From Oscillospiraceae bacterium (GTDB lineage Bacteria; Bacillota; Clostridia; Oscillospirales; Oscillospiraceae), in NCBI GenBank assembly GCA_904501855.1, contig CAJGCI010000019.1, positions 1-21,685 of the forward strand: 21,685 nt of DNA. The letters run 5' to 3'. The notes beneath the pieces are model-generated. The model saw only the letters and a program-made list of their open reading frames with translations. It did no database searches and was not told the origin of the DNA. The position numbers and the translations under genes were made by a program. This document shows positions 7,254 to 14,188 of the stretch, piece after piece (the stretch's first letter is position 1; every line of letters starts with the position of its first letter).

Positions 7254-7294
7254 CCCTTCCCCACCCACCAGTAACATTTGGAGGTACTAAAGAA

Positions 7295-9046
7295 ATGAAC
7301 AGTAATACGGTTTCACAGAATAAGACAGGGTACGCTTCTATCGACAAACCCTGGAGAAACGGATTCTCCAAGGAAGTTCTTGCCGCTGAACTGCCCAGCC
7401 AGACCATGTTTGAGTATATCTACGAAGCAAATAAAGACCGTTCCGATGAAATTGCTCTGGAATACATGGATATGAAGAAAGTCACTTATGGTGAACTCTG
7501 GCAGCATATTGAAGAAGCGGCAAAGGGACTGACTGCTATTGGCGTACAGCCCGGTGAGATCGTTACCATTGCCATGCCGAACACACCGGAATTTGTTTAT
7601 CTGGCCTATGCGGTCAACCGCTTGGGTGCAGTTATGAATCTGATTCATCCGCTGCCCGGTGAAAAAGAACTGCACGGTTATCTGGACGAGGCGGAGAGTC
7701 GATTCTTCTTCATGTTCGACGGTACCTATAATATTATCAAGGATTCTCTGAAAGAGACCACAGTCCAGAAGGCCATCGTCATCTCACCGGCCCAGTCTCT
7801 CAGCGGAATCAAAAGGACCCTTTATAAATGGGCGAAGTTCCCCAAACTGGACAAATCCATGTGCATGACATGGACCGAGTTTCTGAAAAACGGTGAAGAT
7901 GTTGCTCCGGCATATTTCCGGAAAGATCCGGAGGCTATGGCTGTTATTTCCCATACCGGCGGAACCACGGGAGAACCGAAAGGGTGCATGCTGTCGGATA
8001 CCAACGAAAACGCGATCGCATTTCAGGTTCGTCTTTCTTTCCCGGGCCACGAGAACGTACCCGGAAAGAGCATGCTCGTCGTACTTCCTCCTTTTGTAAA
8101 CTACAGTTTCTGCAACGGCATTCATGAAGGAATGGGAATGGGAATGAAGATTTGCCTGATTCCCAACTATGAGATTGGAAAATACCACGAGTATCATAAG
8201 CTCCACAATGTGGCAGTTATCAACTCCATCCCGCAGTACTGCCAAGCTATGCTGCATGAGAAGGAGCTGGAAGGCATGGATCTGTCTTCCCTGATGTATG
8301 TTGCCATCGGAGGCGAAGCCATGGACAGCGACATCGAAGCACAGTTTAACGACTTCCTGAAGGAGCATGGCGCAGATATTAAAGCGACCAAAGGGTATGG
8401 ATGTACAGAGTTTGCCAGTGTTGTATCCTTTACTTATCCGGAAGTGAACTTCCCCAATTCCGTTGGTGTTCCTCTTCCCATGGTCAACCTGAAGATCGTG
8501 GATCCGGGAACGACCGATGAGCTGAAGATCGGAGAGATCGGCGAAGTATGTGTCAGCGGCCCCAGCCTTATGCTCGGGTATTACAAGAACCAGGAAGCAA
8601 CGGACGACCTAATCAAAGTCCATCCGGATGGAATCCGCTGGCTGCACATGGGCGACCTTGGCAAAGTGGACGAAAACGGCGTACTCTATATCACCGGCCG
8701 TATTAAACGTATCATTATGACCAAGGGCTTGGACGGAAACGTTACGAAGATGTTCCCGGACCGTATTGAAAAAGCGATCCAGCTCTGCGATGATGTGGAA
8801 CTTGCCTGTGTCATCGGTGTGCGGGATGAGGAACGGATCAATATTCCGAAAGCATATATTGAACTGAAGGATAAATCCCTCAGCGACGAGCAGGCGGTTC
8901 GGAACCATATTCTTGCATACTGCAATGAAAACCTGCCCGATTATCAGGTGCCGGAACTGATCGAGTTCGTTGACGAACTTCCCAGAACTCCCCGAGGAAA
9001 AGTCGATTACCGTGCACTGGAAGAGTCCGATATTAAATCTGCATAA
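7295..9046 (+). CDS. AMP-forming acyl-CoA synthetase-like ligase, paralogue 2
   Basis: This 583-residue adenylate-forming enzyme is predicted to make acyl-AMP and then acyl-CoA in the cytoplasm. Motifs seen are TGGTTGEPK (221-229), GYGCTE (367-372), MGD with Asp454, TGRIKRI just after it, and the catalytic lysine in RGKVDY (Lys569). The start chosen is ATG 7295 with GGAGG at 7280-7284; an in-frame TTG at 7247 lies inside the operator palindrome and lacks a ribosome binding site. It resembles the ligase at 3909 from the N-terminus on, so an ancestral duplication is likely. Only 48 bases without a terminator separate it from the SGNH-SLH hydrolase gene, implying one transcript. Two upstream palindromes imply repression or induction by an unseen regulator. 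The substrate is unknown. Confidence 0.9.
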   Translation: MNSNTVSQNKTGYASIDKPWRNGFSKEVLAAELPSQTMFEYIYEANKDRSDEIALEYMDMKKVTYGELWQHIEEAAKGLTAIGVQPGEIVTIAMPNTPEFVYLAYAVNRLGAVMNLIHPLPGEKELHGYLDEAESRFFFMFDGTYNIIKDSLKETTVQKAIVISPAQSLSGIKRTLYKWAKFPKLDKSMCMTWTEFLKNGEDVAPAYFRKDPEAMAVISHTGGTTGEPKGCMLSDTNENAIAFQVRLSFPGHENVPGKSMLVVLPPFVNYSFCNGIHEGMGMGMKICLIPNYEIGKYHEYHKLHNVAVINSIPQYCQAMLHEKELEGMDLSSLMYVAIGGEAMDSDIEAQFNDFLKEHGADIKATKGYGCTEFASVVSFTYPEVNFPNSVGVPLPMVNLKIVDPGTTDELKIGEIGEVCVSGPSLMLGYYKNQEATDDLIKVHPDGIRWLHMGDLGKVDENGVLYITGRIKRIIMTKGLDGNVTKMFPDRIEKAIQLCDDVELACVIGVRDEERINIPKAYIELKDKSLSDEQAVRNHILAYCNENLPDYQVPELIEFVDELPRTPRGKVDYRALEESDIKSA

Positions 9047-9094
9047 CGCAGTTTGATATAAAGAAAAAGAAAGTTAGGGGATGTAGTAAGAAAA

Positions 9095-10858
9095 ATGAGA
9101 ACCTATACGAGAAAACTCGTAGCTACGATCCTGGTTGTTGCGATGGTTGTCGCCCTTGTCAGCGTATCTGTGCTGGCAGCACCGGCCACGGGCAAACAGT
9201 TCAAAGGCTACACAATCATCGGCGACAGTATCACATCCGGATACTCCGTCGAGAAGGATCCCAACTGGGATGCACACCTTGTACCGCAGGATATCGATTA
9301 CGGCATTCTTATGAACATGGTTGCATCACCGGAAGGATACTATTCGGTACAGGACGTAGAGGCACTGCGTCAGATGGGCGGCGGAACCACCTATCGTGTT
9401 CACGGTGCATATCCCGATCTGGTCGCAAACGGAATGGGATACCAGCTTCCCAATGACAGTGCGGCAAGTTATGCCGATCTGGCAAACCAGGGTTTCTACA
9501 ATCTGTCGCTGCCCGGACTTCGCTCCGTCGAAGTACGCGAAATGCTGGATCCGAATTATCACGGAGATGACATCAGCCAGGAGATCTGGGATATCGTTCA
9601 GAAAGACGGCAAACAGGTCATGATGGATAAGGCACGGGAATACATCAAGAAGTCCGATGTGCTGACGATCAACATTGGCTCCAATGATGTTGCGATCAAC
9701 TGCTTCATTCGTGCACTGAAAGTCATGGCAGCAGCCGGTGCCGATACACAGAGCCTGAACTATATCCGTGCTGCTGTGGCCGCCGGAGATTTCGGAACTG
9801 CAACCAGCTATCTGTTTGAGGCCTCAAAACTGCTTGGTGTTTTCCCGGCAGCAGCTGCGGCTTATCTGCAGGGCCTGATGAGCGGACTGGGAACCTTTAC
9901 GGAAAACTGGGATCCCATCATTAAGAGCATCTATGACATCAATCCCAATATCAAGATCTATGCGGTCGGATTCTTCAATCCGTTCAAGAATTTCCATGTA
10001 ACGGATCTGGGAGATGAGTATTTCCTCCGTATCGGTCATGCACTGGATATTCTGATGCAGACGATGAATGTTTACATCACGCAGCAGTCGGCATATAAAG
10101 ACAGCTACACCTATGTGGATATCTTTGATACCGAACCCATTGGTATGGGGACCCTGCTTACCGGACTGCTTGACGGTACATACTTCAAATATATCCTTTT
10201 CACGGTCCATCCGACCAATGAAGGACATAAGTACATCGCCAGCCAGATCCTGAAGGCGATGCAGGCAGAGCCTCCCGTTAACCCGCAGCCGACACAGCCT
10301 GTTGTCACAGGCAGATACATCGACGTTGCAGACGGAGACTGGTTCAAGACCTTTGTGGACTATGTGTCGGACCGTGGGATCATGACCGGAGTGACGGACA
10401 ATACGTTTGAACCGAACTCCAATCTGACCCGCGCGCAGGTCGCTACCATCCTGTATGCACTGGAAGGCAAACCCGGCAATAACACGAACGCATTTGCCGA
10501 TGTGGCACCTACCAGCTGGTATTACGATCCTGTTAACTGGTGCGCTTCCAAGGGTATCGTTGCCGGAACCGGCAATGGAACCTTTGAACCGAACCGTGAT
10601 GTGACCCGTGAGGAACTGGCCACCATGCTCCGCAGCTATGCGGCTTATCTTGGCGGCGACATCACTTCTGCAGCCGATATCTCCGGATTTGCAGACGCTG
10701 CTTCTGTAAGCGCATGGGCACAGCAGCCGGTACAGTGGGCTGTGGCAAAGGGACTGATGTCCGGACGTCCGGGCAACATGATCGCTCCGCAGGGCACTGC
10801 GACCCGTGCGGAAATGGCTGTCATGATGAAGAACTTCTGTGAAGCCTACGGAAAATAA
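9095..10858 (+). CDS. Secreted SGNH/GDSL hydrolase with three C-terminal SLH repeats
   Basis: This 587-residue protein has a signal peptide (MRTYTRKL, a hydrophobic core, likely cleavage after VLA28). An SGNH hydrolase domain follows: GDS with Ser45, GSND at 195-198, and HPTNEGH with His372. A Pro-rich linker (about 390-407) leads to three SLH repeats (about 408-585; each ends in a TRAQ/TREE/TRAE-type motif) that would hold it on secondary cell-wall polymer. The family hydrolyses esters of lipids, sugars or wall polymers; the actual substrate is unknown. The block V Asp normally three residues before the catalytic His is Phe369 here (LFTVHP), so the triad is atypical. The start ATG 9095 has only AGGGG at about 16 bases. 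It is probably co-transcribed with the ligase at 7295 and is followed by a terminator at 10879. Confidence 0.9.
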   Translation: MRTYTRKLVATILVVAMVVALVSVSVLAAPATGKQFKGYTIIGDSITSGYSVEKDPNWDAHLVPQDIDYGILMNMVASPEGYYSVQDVEALRQMGGGTTYRVHGAYPDLVANGMGYQLPNDSAASYADLANQGFYNLSLPGLRSVEVREMLDPNYHGDDISQEIWDIVQKDGKQVMMDKAREYIKKSDVLTINIGSNDVAINCFIRALKVMAAAGADTQSLNYIRAAVAAGDFGTATSYLFEASKLLGVFPAAAAAYLQGLMSGLGTFTENWDPIIKSIYDINPNIKIYAVGFFNPFKNFHVTDLGDEYFLRIGHALDILMQTMNVYITQQSAYKDSYTYVDIFDTEPIGMGTLLTGLLDGTYFKYILFTVHPTNEGHKYIASQILKAMQAEPPVNPQPTQPVVTGRYIDVADGDWFKTFVDYVSDRGIMTGVTDNTFEPNSNLTRAQVATILYALEGKPGNNTNAFADVAPTSWYYDPVNWCASKGIVAGTGNGTFEPNRDVTREELATMLRSYAAYLGGDITSAADISGFADAASVSAWAQQPVQWAVAKGLMSGRPGNMIAPQGTATRAEMAVMMKNFCEAYGK

Positions 10859-10878
10859 TAAATCCTAATAATGAAATG

Positions 10879-10905
10879 GGGCTGTTTGTCACAAACAGCC
10901 CTTTT
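10879..10905 (+). terminator. Terminator after the SGNH-SLH hydrolase
   Basis: GGGCTGTTT (10879-10887) pairs with AAACAGCCC (10893-10901) around GTCAC, followed by TTTT. Confidence 0.88.
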
Positions 10906-10916
10906 AAAATGCGACA

Positions 10917-10942
10917 GCCGGCTCTGTGATCATAGAGCCGGC
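10917..10942. terminator. Second hairpin between the convergent genes, probably for tetR
   Basis: GCCGGCTCT (10917-10925) pairs perfectly with AGAGCCGGC (10934-10942) around an 8-base loop. It lies 48 bases past the leftward tetR stop codon and just after the rightward terminator. The leftward tail (TGTCGCATTTT) has a delayed T-run, so it may serve tetR or back up the hydrolase terminator. Confidence 0.55.
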
Positions 10943-10989
10943 TTCTCGTCGTATAATCCGGTTAGCGCGGAAACACCTTTTGCATTGCG

Positions 10990-11502
10990 CTAGCGCCAAA
11001 TAATCTTAGCCAGATGCTCCGCAATCTCTTCCGGTGTTTCCACATAACCTGTTTCCGCCCATCGGCGATATACATTGAAGACTCCTCCGGAGATGTATGC
11101 AAAATACCACGGATCCTCCGTCCCATTCAGAAGGATAAGCGCTCGATGATCAAACTCTTCCTTCAGAAGATGGAGTTTACCGTTGCGGAGGAGAATGGAT
11201 GTAAGATCCCGATGCTCGTACAGATAATGGAGCAGAGGGATGAAAAACTGATAATCTTTCCTGTATGAAAAGAAATCCAGACCTGCCTTTTGATACCATT
11301 TATCCGTAACATCAGAGATATGGCGCCGCAGAACAGCATCCTTATCACTGAAATTCCGGTAAAAAGAATTCCGGCTTACTTCCGCCAGTTGGACAAGATC
11401 TACGATGCGGACCTCTTCCAGCAGCTGCGTTTGCAGGAGAATGAGCAACGCGTCAATGATACTTTGAACCACTTGCTCGTTTGTCGGATGTCGATCTTTC
11501 AT
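10990..11502 (-). CDS. TetR-family transcriptional repressor
   Basis: This 170-residue protein has an N-terminal helix-turn-helix (about residues 15-60; the recognition part reads LAEVSRNSFYRNFSDKDAVL), which is the TetR signature. The C-terminal part (about 75-170) is a helical ligand/dimer domain of the TetR type seen in many Bacillota. The start is ATG 11502 with GGAGG five bases upstream; an open frame continues upstream to 11679 but crosses the promoter and operator, so it is rejected. A perfect palindrome (11515-11530) sits directly after the -10 box, so autorepression is very likely. It diverges from the ROK kinase gene and may control it. Its operator differs from the GTTAGT-type sites before the ligase operon, so it is not an obvious regulator of that operon. 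Confidence 0.9.
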   Translation of the reverse strand: MKDRHPTNEQVVQSIIDALLILLQTQLLEEVRIVDLVQLAEVSRNSFYRNFSDKDAVLRRHISDVTDKWYQKAGLDFFSYRKDYQFFIPLLHYLYEHRDLTSILLRNGKLHLLKEEFDHRALILLNGTEDPWYFAYISGGVFNVYRRWAETGYVETPEEIAEHLAKIIWR

Positions 11503-11514
11503 AAAAACCTCCGC

Positions 11515-11530
11515 TGGTACATTTGTACCA
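11515..11530. promoter_or_regulatory. Palindromic operator of the TetR regulator
   Basis: TGGTACA-TT-TGTACCA is a perfect 7+2+7 inverted repeat. It lies immediately downstream of the leftward -10 box (11533-11538) and just before the tetR ribosome binding site, the classical position for autorepression. Confidence 0.8.
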
Positions 11531-11532
11531 CA

Positions 11533-11561
11533 ATCATAGGAAGTGATGGTCGAATTGTCAA
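11533..11561 (-). promoter_or_regulatory. Promoter of the tetR gene
   Basis: Reading leftward, TTGACA (11556-11561), a 17-base spacer, and TATGAT (11533-11538) form a near-consensus sigma-A promoter; the start point would fall in the palindrome at 11515-11530. Confidence 0.82.
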
Positions 11562-11574
11562 TTACCGAATTCCT

Positions 11575-11602
11575 TTGCAATATAGATAATATAGGGTACA
11601 AT
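11575..11602 (+). promoter_or_regulatory. Probable promoter of the ROK kinase gene
   Basis: TTGCAA (11575-11580), a 16-base spacer, and TACAAT (11597-11602) lie 31 bases before the ATG at 11633. It is back to back with the tetR promoter; the operator centre is about 52 bases upstream of this -35, so repression of this side would need looping or another site. Confidence 0.6.
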
Positions 11603-11632
11603 ATCTTACAGCACGGCAAAAGGAGCACAGAT

Positions 11633-12580
11633 ATGGAACGATATGGATTTGGAATCGACCTGGGAGGCACTACCTGCAAACTGGGATTGTTTCAGGAAGA
11701 CGGAACCTTAGTGGAAAAATGGGAGATCCCGACAGATACAACAGAGAGCGGGAAAAACATTTTGCCGGATATCGCCGCATCTGTGGAGGAAAAGATCCAA
11801 CAGCACCGTTTTGCCAAGGAACAGATCATTGGTGCCGGAATCGGAGTGCCAGGTGCAGTCAATGACGAAGGAGTCGTGAATCGCTGCATTAATCTGGGAT
11901 GGGGAATCATTCCGGTCTCGAAGGAATTATCATCCCTTCTCGGTATTCCGGTCTATGCGGCAAACGATGCCAATATGGCAGCGCTGGGAGAAGCCTGGAA
12001 AGGCAGCGGAAGCGGCTACAGCAGCATTGCCATGATCACGCTGGGCACCGGAATCGGGGGCGGTGTGGTCCTGAGAGGGCAGATCGTTAACGGATTCCAC
12101 GGGGCGGCCGGAGAACTGGGACATATTATTGTAAATACAGAGGAACAGGAGGCATGCAATTGCGGTAACCGTGGCTGTATCGAGCAGTATGCTTCTGCTA
12201 CCGGAATTGTGCGTCAGGCGAAAAAACGGCTGGCGGAAAGCGGAGAGGAGAGCGTGCTCCGCAAGGAAACGGATCTCAGCGCGAAGATCGTCTTCGATGC
12301 GGCAAAAGCAGGAGATCCTCTGGCGAAAAAGACGGCGGGAGAAGTATGCAACATGCTGGGACGTGTTATCGGCACGATCTGCAATGTAATCAATCCGGAG
12401 GCTGTTATCATCGGAGGGGGCGTTTCCAGAGCAGGGGATATCCTGCTGGAGCTGGTACAGGAAGGATTCCAAAACAGTGTTTTCCATGCCAGTCGGGAGA
12501 CAGAGATCTGTCTGGCGAGTCTCGGAAATGACGCCGGGATCTTCGGTGCCATGAAACTGCTTCTGAACAGGAACAAGTAA
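11633..12580 (+). CDS. ROK-family glucokinase
   Basis: This 315-residue cytoplasmic sugar kinase phosphorylates glucose (or a related hexose) with ATP. It opens with the phosphate-binding motif GIDLGGTTCKLG (residues 7-18), continues with GVPGAV and TLGTGIGGG, the sugar-binding E-x-G-H element (GELGH), and the ROK zinc motif CNCGNRGCIEQ. The length and motifs fit the GlcK glucokinases of Bacillota. The start ATG 11633 has AAAGGAG upstream; an in-frame ATG at 11543 lies within the tetR promoter and is rejected. It has its own promoter and a strong terminator (12587-12614), so it is a single-gene unit divergent from tetR. Specificity for glucose rather than another hexose is inferred. Confidence 0.9.
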   Translation: MERYGFGIDLGGTTCKLGLFQEDGTLVEKWEIPTDTTESGKNILPDIAASVEEKIQQHRFAKEQIIGAGIGVPGAVNDEGVVNRCINLGWGIIPVSKELSSLLGIPVYAANDANMAALGEAWKGSGSGYSSIAMITLGTGIGGGVVLRGQIVNGFHGAAGELGHIIVNTEEQEACNCGNRGCIEQYASATGIVRQAKKRLAESGEESVLRKETDLSAKIVFDAAKAGDPLAKKTAGEVCNMLGRVIGTICNVINPEAVIIGGGVSRAGDILLELVQEGFQNSVFHASRETEICLASLGNDAGIFGAMKLLLNRNK

Positions 12581-12586
12581 AGAAAT

Positions 12587-12614
12587 AAAAAACAGGCTTC
12601 CGGCCTGTTTTTTT
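12587..12614 (+). terminator. Terminator after the ROK kinase
   Basis: AAAAAACAGGC (12587-12597) pairs with GCCTGTTTTTT (12603-12613) around a 5-base loop, followed by a T-run. It ends one base before the first Zur-type box. Confidence 0.93.
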
Positions 12615-12637
12615 AATTTGAAAACCGTTTTCAAATT
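12615..12637. promoter_or_regulatory. Zur/Fur-type box 1
   Basis: A perfect 11-1-11 palindrome centred on C12626, with core TTGAAAAC-C-GTTTTCAA. The odd-centred symmetry is that of Fur-family (Fur, Zur, PerR) operators. It lies just upstream of the -35 box of the zinc operon and starts right after the previous terminator. Confidence 0.8.
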
Positions 12638-12639
12638 TC

Positions 12640-12668
12640 TTGACAATACAGAGGTGTTGTGAGAAAAT
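12640..12668 (+). promoter_or_regulatory. Probable zinc-operon promoter
   Basis: TTGACA (12640-12645) lies between the two Zur-type boxes. With a 17-base spacer the -10 is a poor GAAAAT (12663-12668), abutting box 2. The perfect -35 makes this the best candidate. Confidence 0.55.
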
Positions 12669-12684
12669 TGAAAACGGTTTTCAA
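12668..12684. promoter_or_regulatory. Zur/Fur-type box 2
   Basis: TTGAAAAC-G-GTTTTCAA, a perfect 8-1-8 palindrome with the same core as box 1 apart from the central base. The two centres are exactly 50 bases apart, near five helical turns, so dimers could sit on the same DNA face. It overlaps or directly follows the probable -10 box. Confidence 0.8.
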
Positions 12685-12709
12685 ATTATATTCTGGAATA
12701 GGAGTTCTT

Positions 12710-13153
12710 ATGGGCGTTCAGCTGACATATAAGACAAAACAGCGGGACTTGCTGCTGGAGTATCTGGAAGCAAATCCGGAAACACATATCACCGTTTCGG
12801 ATATCTGTGATTATTTTAAAAGCAGGGATGTGGCGATCGGCCAGACGACGATCTACCGGCATCTGGAACGAATGGTGGATGAAGGGCTTGTAAATAAATA
12901 CACCATCGACCCAAACAGTCCGGCCTGCTTTGAATATATTCCCAAGGGACATCACTGCGGAGAAGACGTCTGTTTCCACTGCAAATGTGAAAAATGCGGG
13001 AAGCTGATCCATCTTCACTGTGACGAACTGATGGATCTCGGGGCGCATCTGAAGGAAGAGCATCAGTTTACCTTGGATCCCAGAAGAACGGTGTTCTACG
13101 GAATCTGTGAAGAGTGCAGCGCTGAATACTCCAGGGATGCAAAAAAGAGGTAA
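12710..13153 (+). CDS. zur: Fur-family zinc-uptake repressor (Zur)
   Basis: This 147-residue protein has a winged helix (about 1-75, with the family motif GQTTIYRHLERMVDEG) and a metal-binding dimer domain with HHCGEDVCFHCKCEKCGKLIHLHC and a late GICEEC, which supplies the paired CxxC structural zinc site. It should bind zinc and repress uptake genes. Zinc specificity is inferred from position: it heads an operon with znuA, znuC and znuB and is preceded by two Fur-type palindromes, so it is probably autoregulated. The start chosen is ATG 12710 after ATAGGAG; an in-frame upstream GTG (12659) would place the N-terminus across box 2 and lacks a ribosome binding site. Fur or PerR are less likely given the neighbours. 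Confidence 0.9.
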   Translation: MGVQLTYKTKQRDLLLEYLEANPETHITVSDICDYFKSRDVAIGQTTIYRHLERMVDEGLVNKYTIDPNSPACFEYIPKGHHCGEDVCFHCKCEKCGKLIHLHCDELMDLGAHLKEEHQFTLDPRRTVFYGICEECSAEYSRDAKKR

Positions 13154-13183
13154 GCAAGCATCGGAACCGAAGAGGAAGAACAT

Positions 13184-14167
13184 ATGAAGAAACGAATAGT
13201 CGCAGCGATTTGTGTCTGCGTATTGATAATTAGTTGTCTTTCTGCCTGCGGCAGCAACACGGAAAGCAGCAGTGCACCTGAAAGCGATAATCTGCAGATC
13301 GTAACCACGATCTTTCCCATATATGACTGGGTCCGCGAGATCCTGGGGGAAAACCCGGCGGGAATCGAATTGACGATGCTGATGGATAACGGAGTGGATC
13401 TTCACAGTTTTCAACCAACGGCAATGGATATCCTCCGTGTTTCTTCCTGTGACATGTTTGTTTATGTGGGAGGAGAATCCGACCAGTGGGTGGAAGACGC
13501 CATGCAAGAGGCCGCCAATGAAAAGCAGAAGGAAATCAATCTGATGGAGTCTCTGGGCGACGGTATGAAGGAAGAACAGATTGTTGAAGGGATGCAGCCG
13601 GAGGAAGAGGATACTGAAAGTGAAGAACCGGAATATGACGAACATGTCTGGCTGTCTCTGAAGAACGCCTCGATACTCTGCGGAAGGCTGGCCAAAGCAA
13701 TCCGGGAAATGGATCCGGATCATGCGGAGATCTATGAAGCCAATGTAACCGCTTACCAGCAGAAACTTGCCGATCTGGATAATGAATATCAAAGTGTTGT
13801 AAATGAAAGCTCTCAGAAAACGGTCCTGTTCGGTGATCGGTTTCCGTTCCGTTATCTGACGGACGATTACAGTCTGGACTATTATGCCGCTTTTGCCGGC
13901 TGTTCTGCGGAGACAGAAGCAAGTTTTGAGACGATCTCATTTCTTGCCGGCAAAGTAGACGAATTGGGATTAAACTGTGTAATGACCATCGAAGGGTCCG
14001 ATCAGAGGATCGCAGAGACGATCATTCAGAATACCAAAGAGAAGGATCAGAAGATCCTGACGATAGACTCCATGCAGGCAACAACATCGAAGGATGCCGG
14101 GCAGGGAGCAACCTATCTTTCCGTTATGGAAAAGAATAAGAACGTGCTGAAAGAAGCACTGCAGTAA
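13184..14167 (+). CDS. znuA: Zinc ABC transporter substrate-binding lipoprotein (ZnuA-like)
   Basis: This 327-residue lipoprotein captures metal outside the membrane and hands it to ZnuB. The signal peptide ends in lipobox LSAC with lipidated Cys22. Cluster 9 binding-protein features include DLHSFQPT (His74), EYDEHVWLS (His154) and a closing acidic site near Glu270-Asp273 (IEGSDQ). The canonical third histidine (H-x-AFGYF) is replaced by FGDRFPFRYL (Gly217, Asp218). The flexible loop before His154, normally rich in His, is instead acidic (EEEDTESEEPEYDEH). It lies 30 bases after zur with a good GAGGAAG site and 21 bases before znuC. Zinc is the likely metal from context; manganese cannot be excluded. 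Confidence 0.9.
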   Translation: MKKRIVAAICVCVLIISCLSACGSNTESSSAPESDNLQIVTTIFPIYDWVREILGENPAGIELTMLMDNGVDLHSFQPTAMDILRVSSCDMFVYVGGESDQWVEDAMQEAANEKQKEINLMESLGDGMKEEQIVEGMQPEEEDTESEEPEYDEHVWLSLKNASILCGRLAKAIREMDPDHAEIYEANVTAYQQKLADLDNEYQSVVNESSQKTVLFGDRFPFRYLTDDYSLDYYAAFAGCSAETEASFETISFLAGKVDELGLNCVMTIEGSDQRIAETIIQNTKEKDQKILTIDSMQATTSKDAGQGATYLSVMEKNKNVLKEALQ

Positions 14168-14188
14168 TACTATGCAGGAGGCGTTGTA

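Larger units (their letters stand above)
6894..7294. other. Long regulatory intergenic region before the second ligase
   Basis: This 401-base gene-free stretch holds a terminator-like hairpin (6919-6948), an AT-rich section (6955-7080), a bulged hairpin followed by a T7 run (7087-7119), the first operator palindrome (7128-7145), G-runs (7178-7208), and the large second palindrome (7216-7253) shortly before the ribosome binding site GGAGG at 7280-7284. I see no small ORF with a credible start. Confidence 0.7.

Noticed and set aside
7247..7294. Upstream TTG start for the second ligase
   Set aside because: It lies inside the large palindrome and lacks a ribosome binding site; ATG 7295 has GGAGG and aligns with the paralogue.
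11503..11679. Longer N-terminus for the TetR protein
   Set aside because: It would cover the promoter, the operator and the start of the divergent kinase gene; ATG 11502 has a strong ribosome binding site.
12686..13792. A 368-residue leftward ORF across zur and znuA
   Set aside because: It is antisense to two well-supported genes and shows no family motif or initiation signal.
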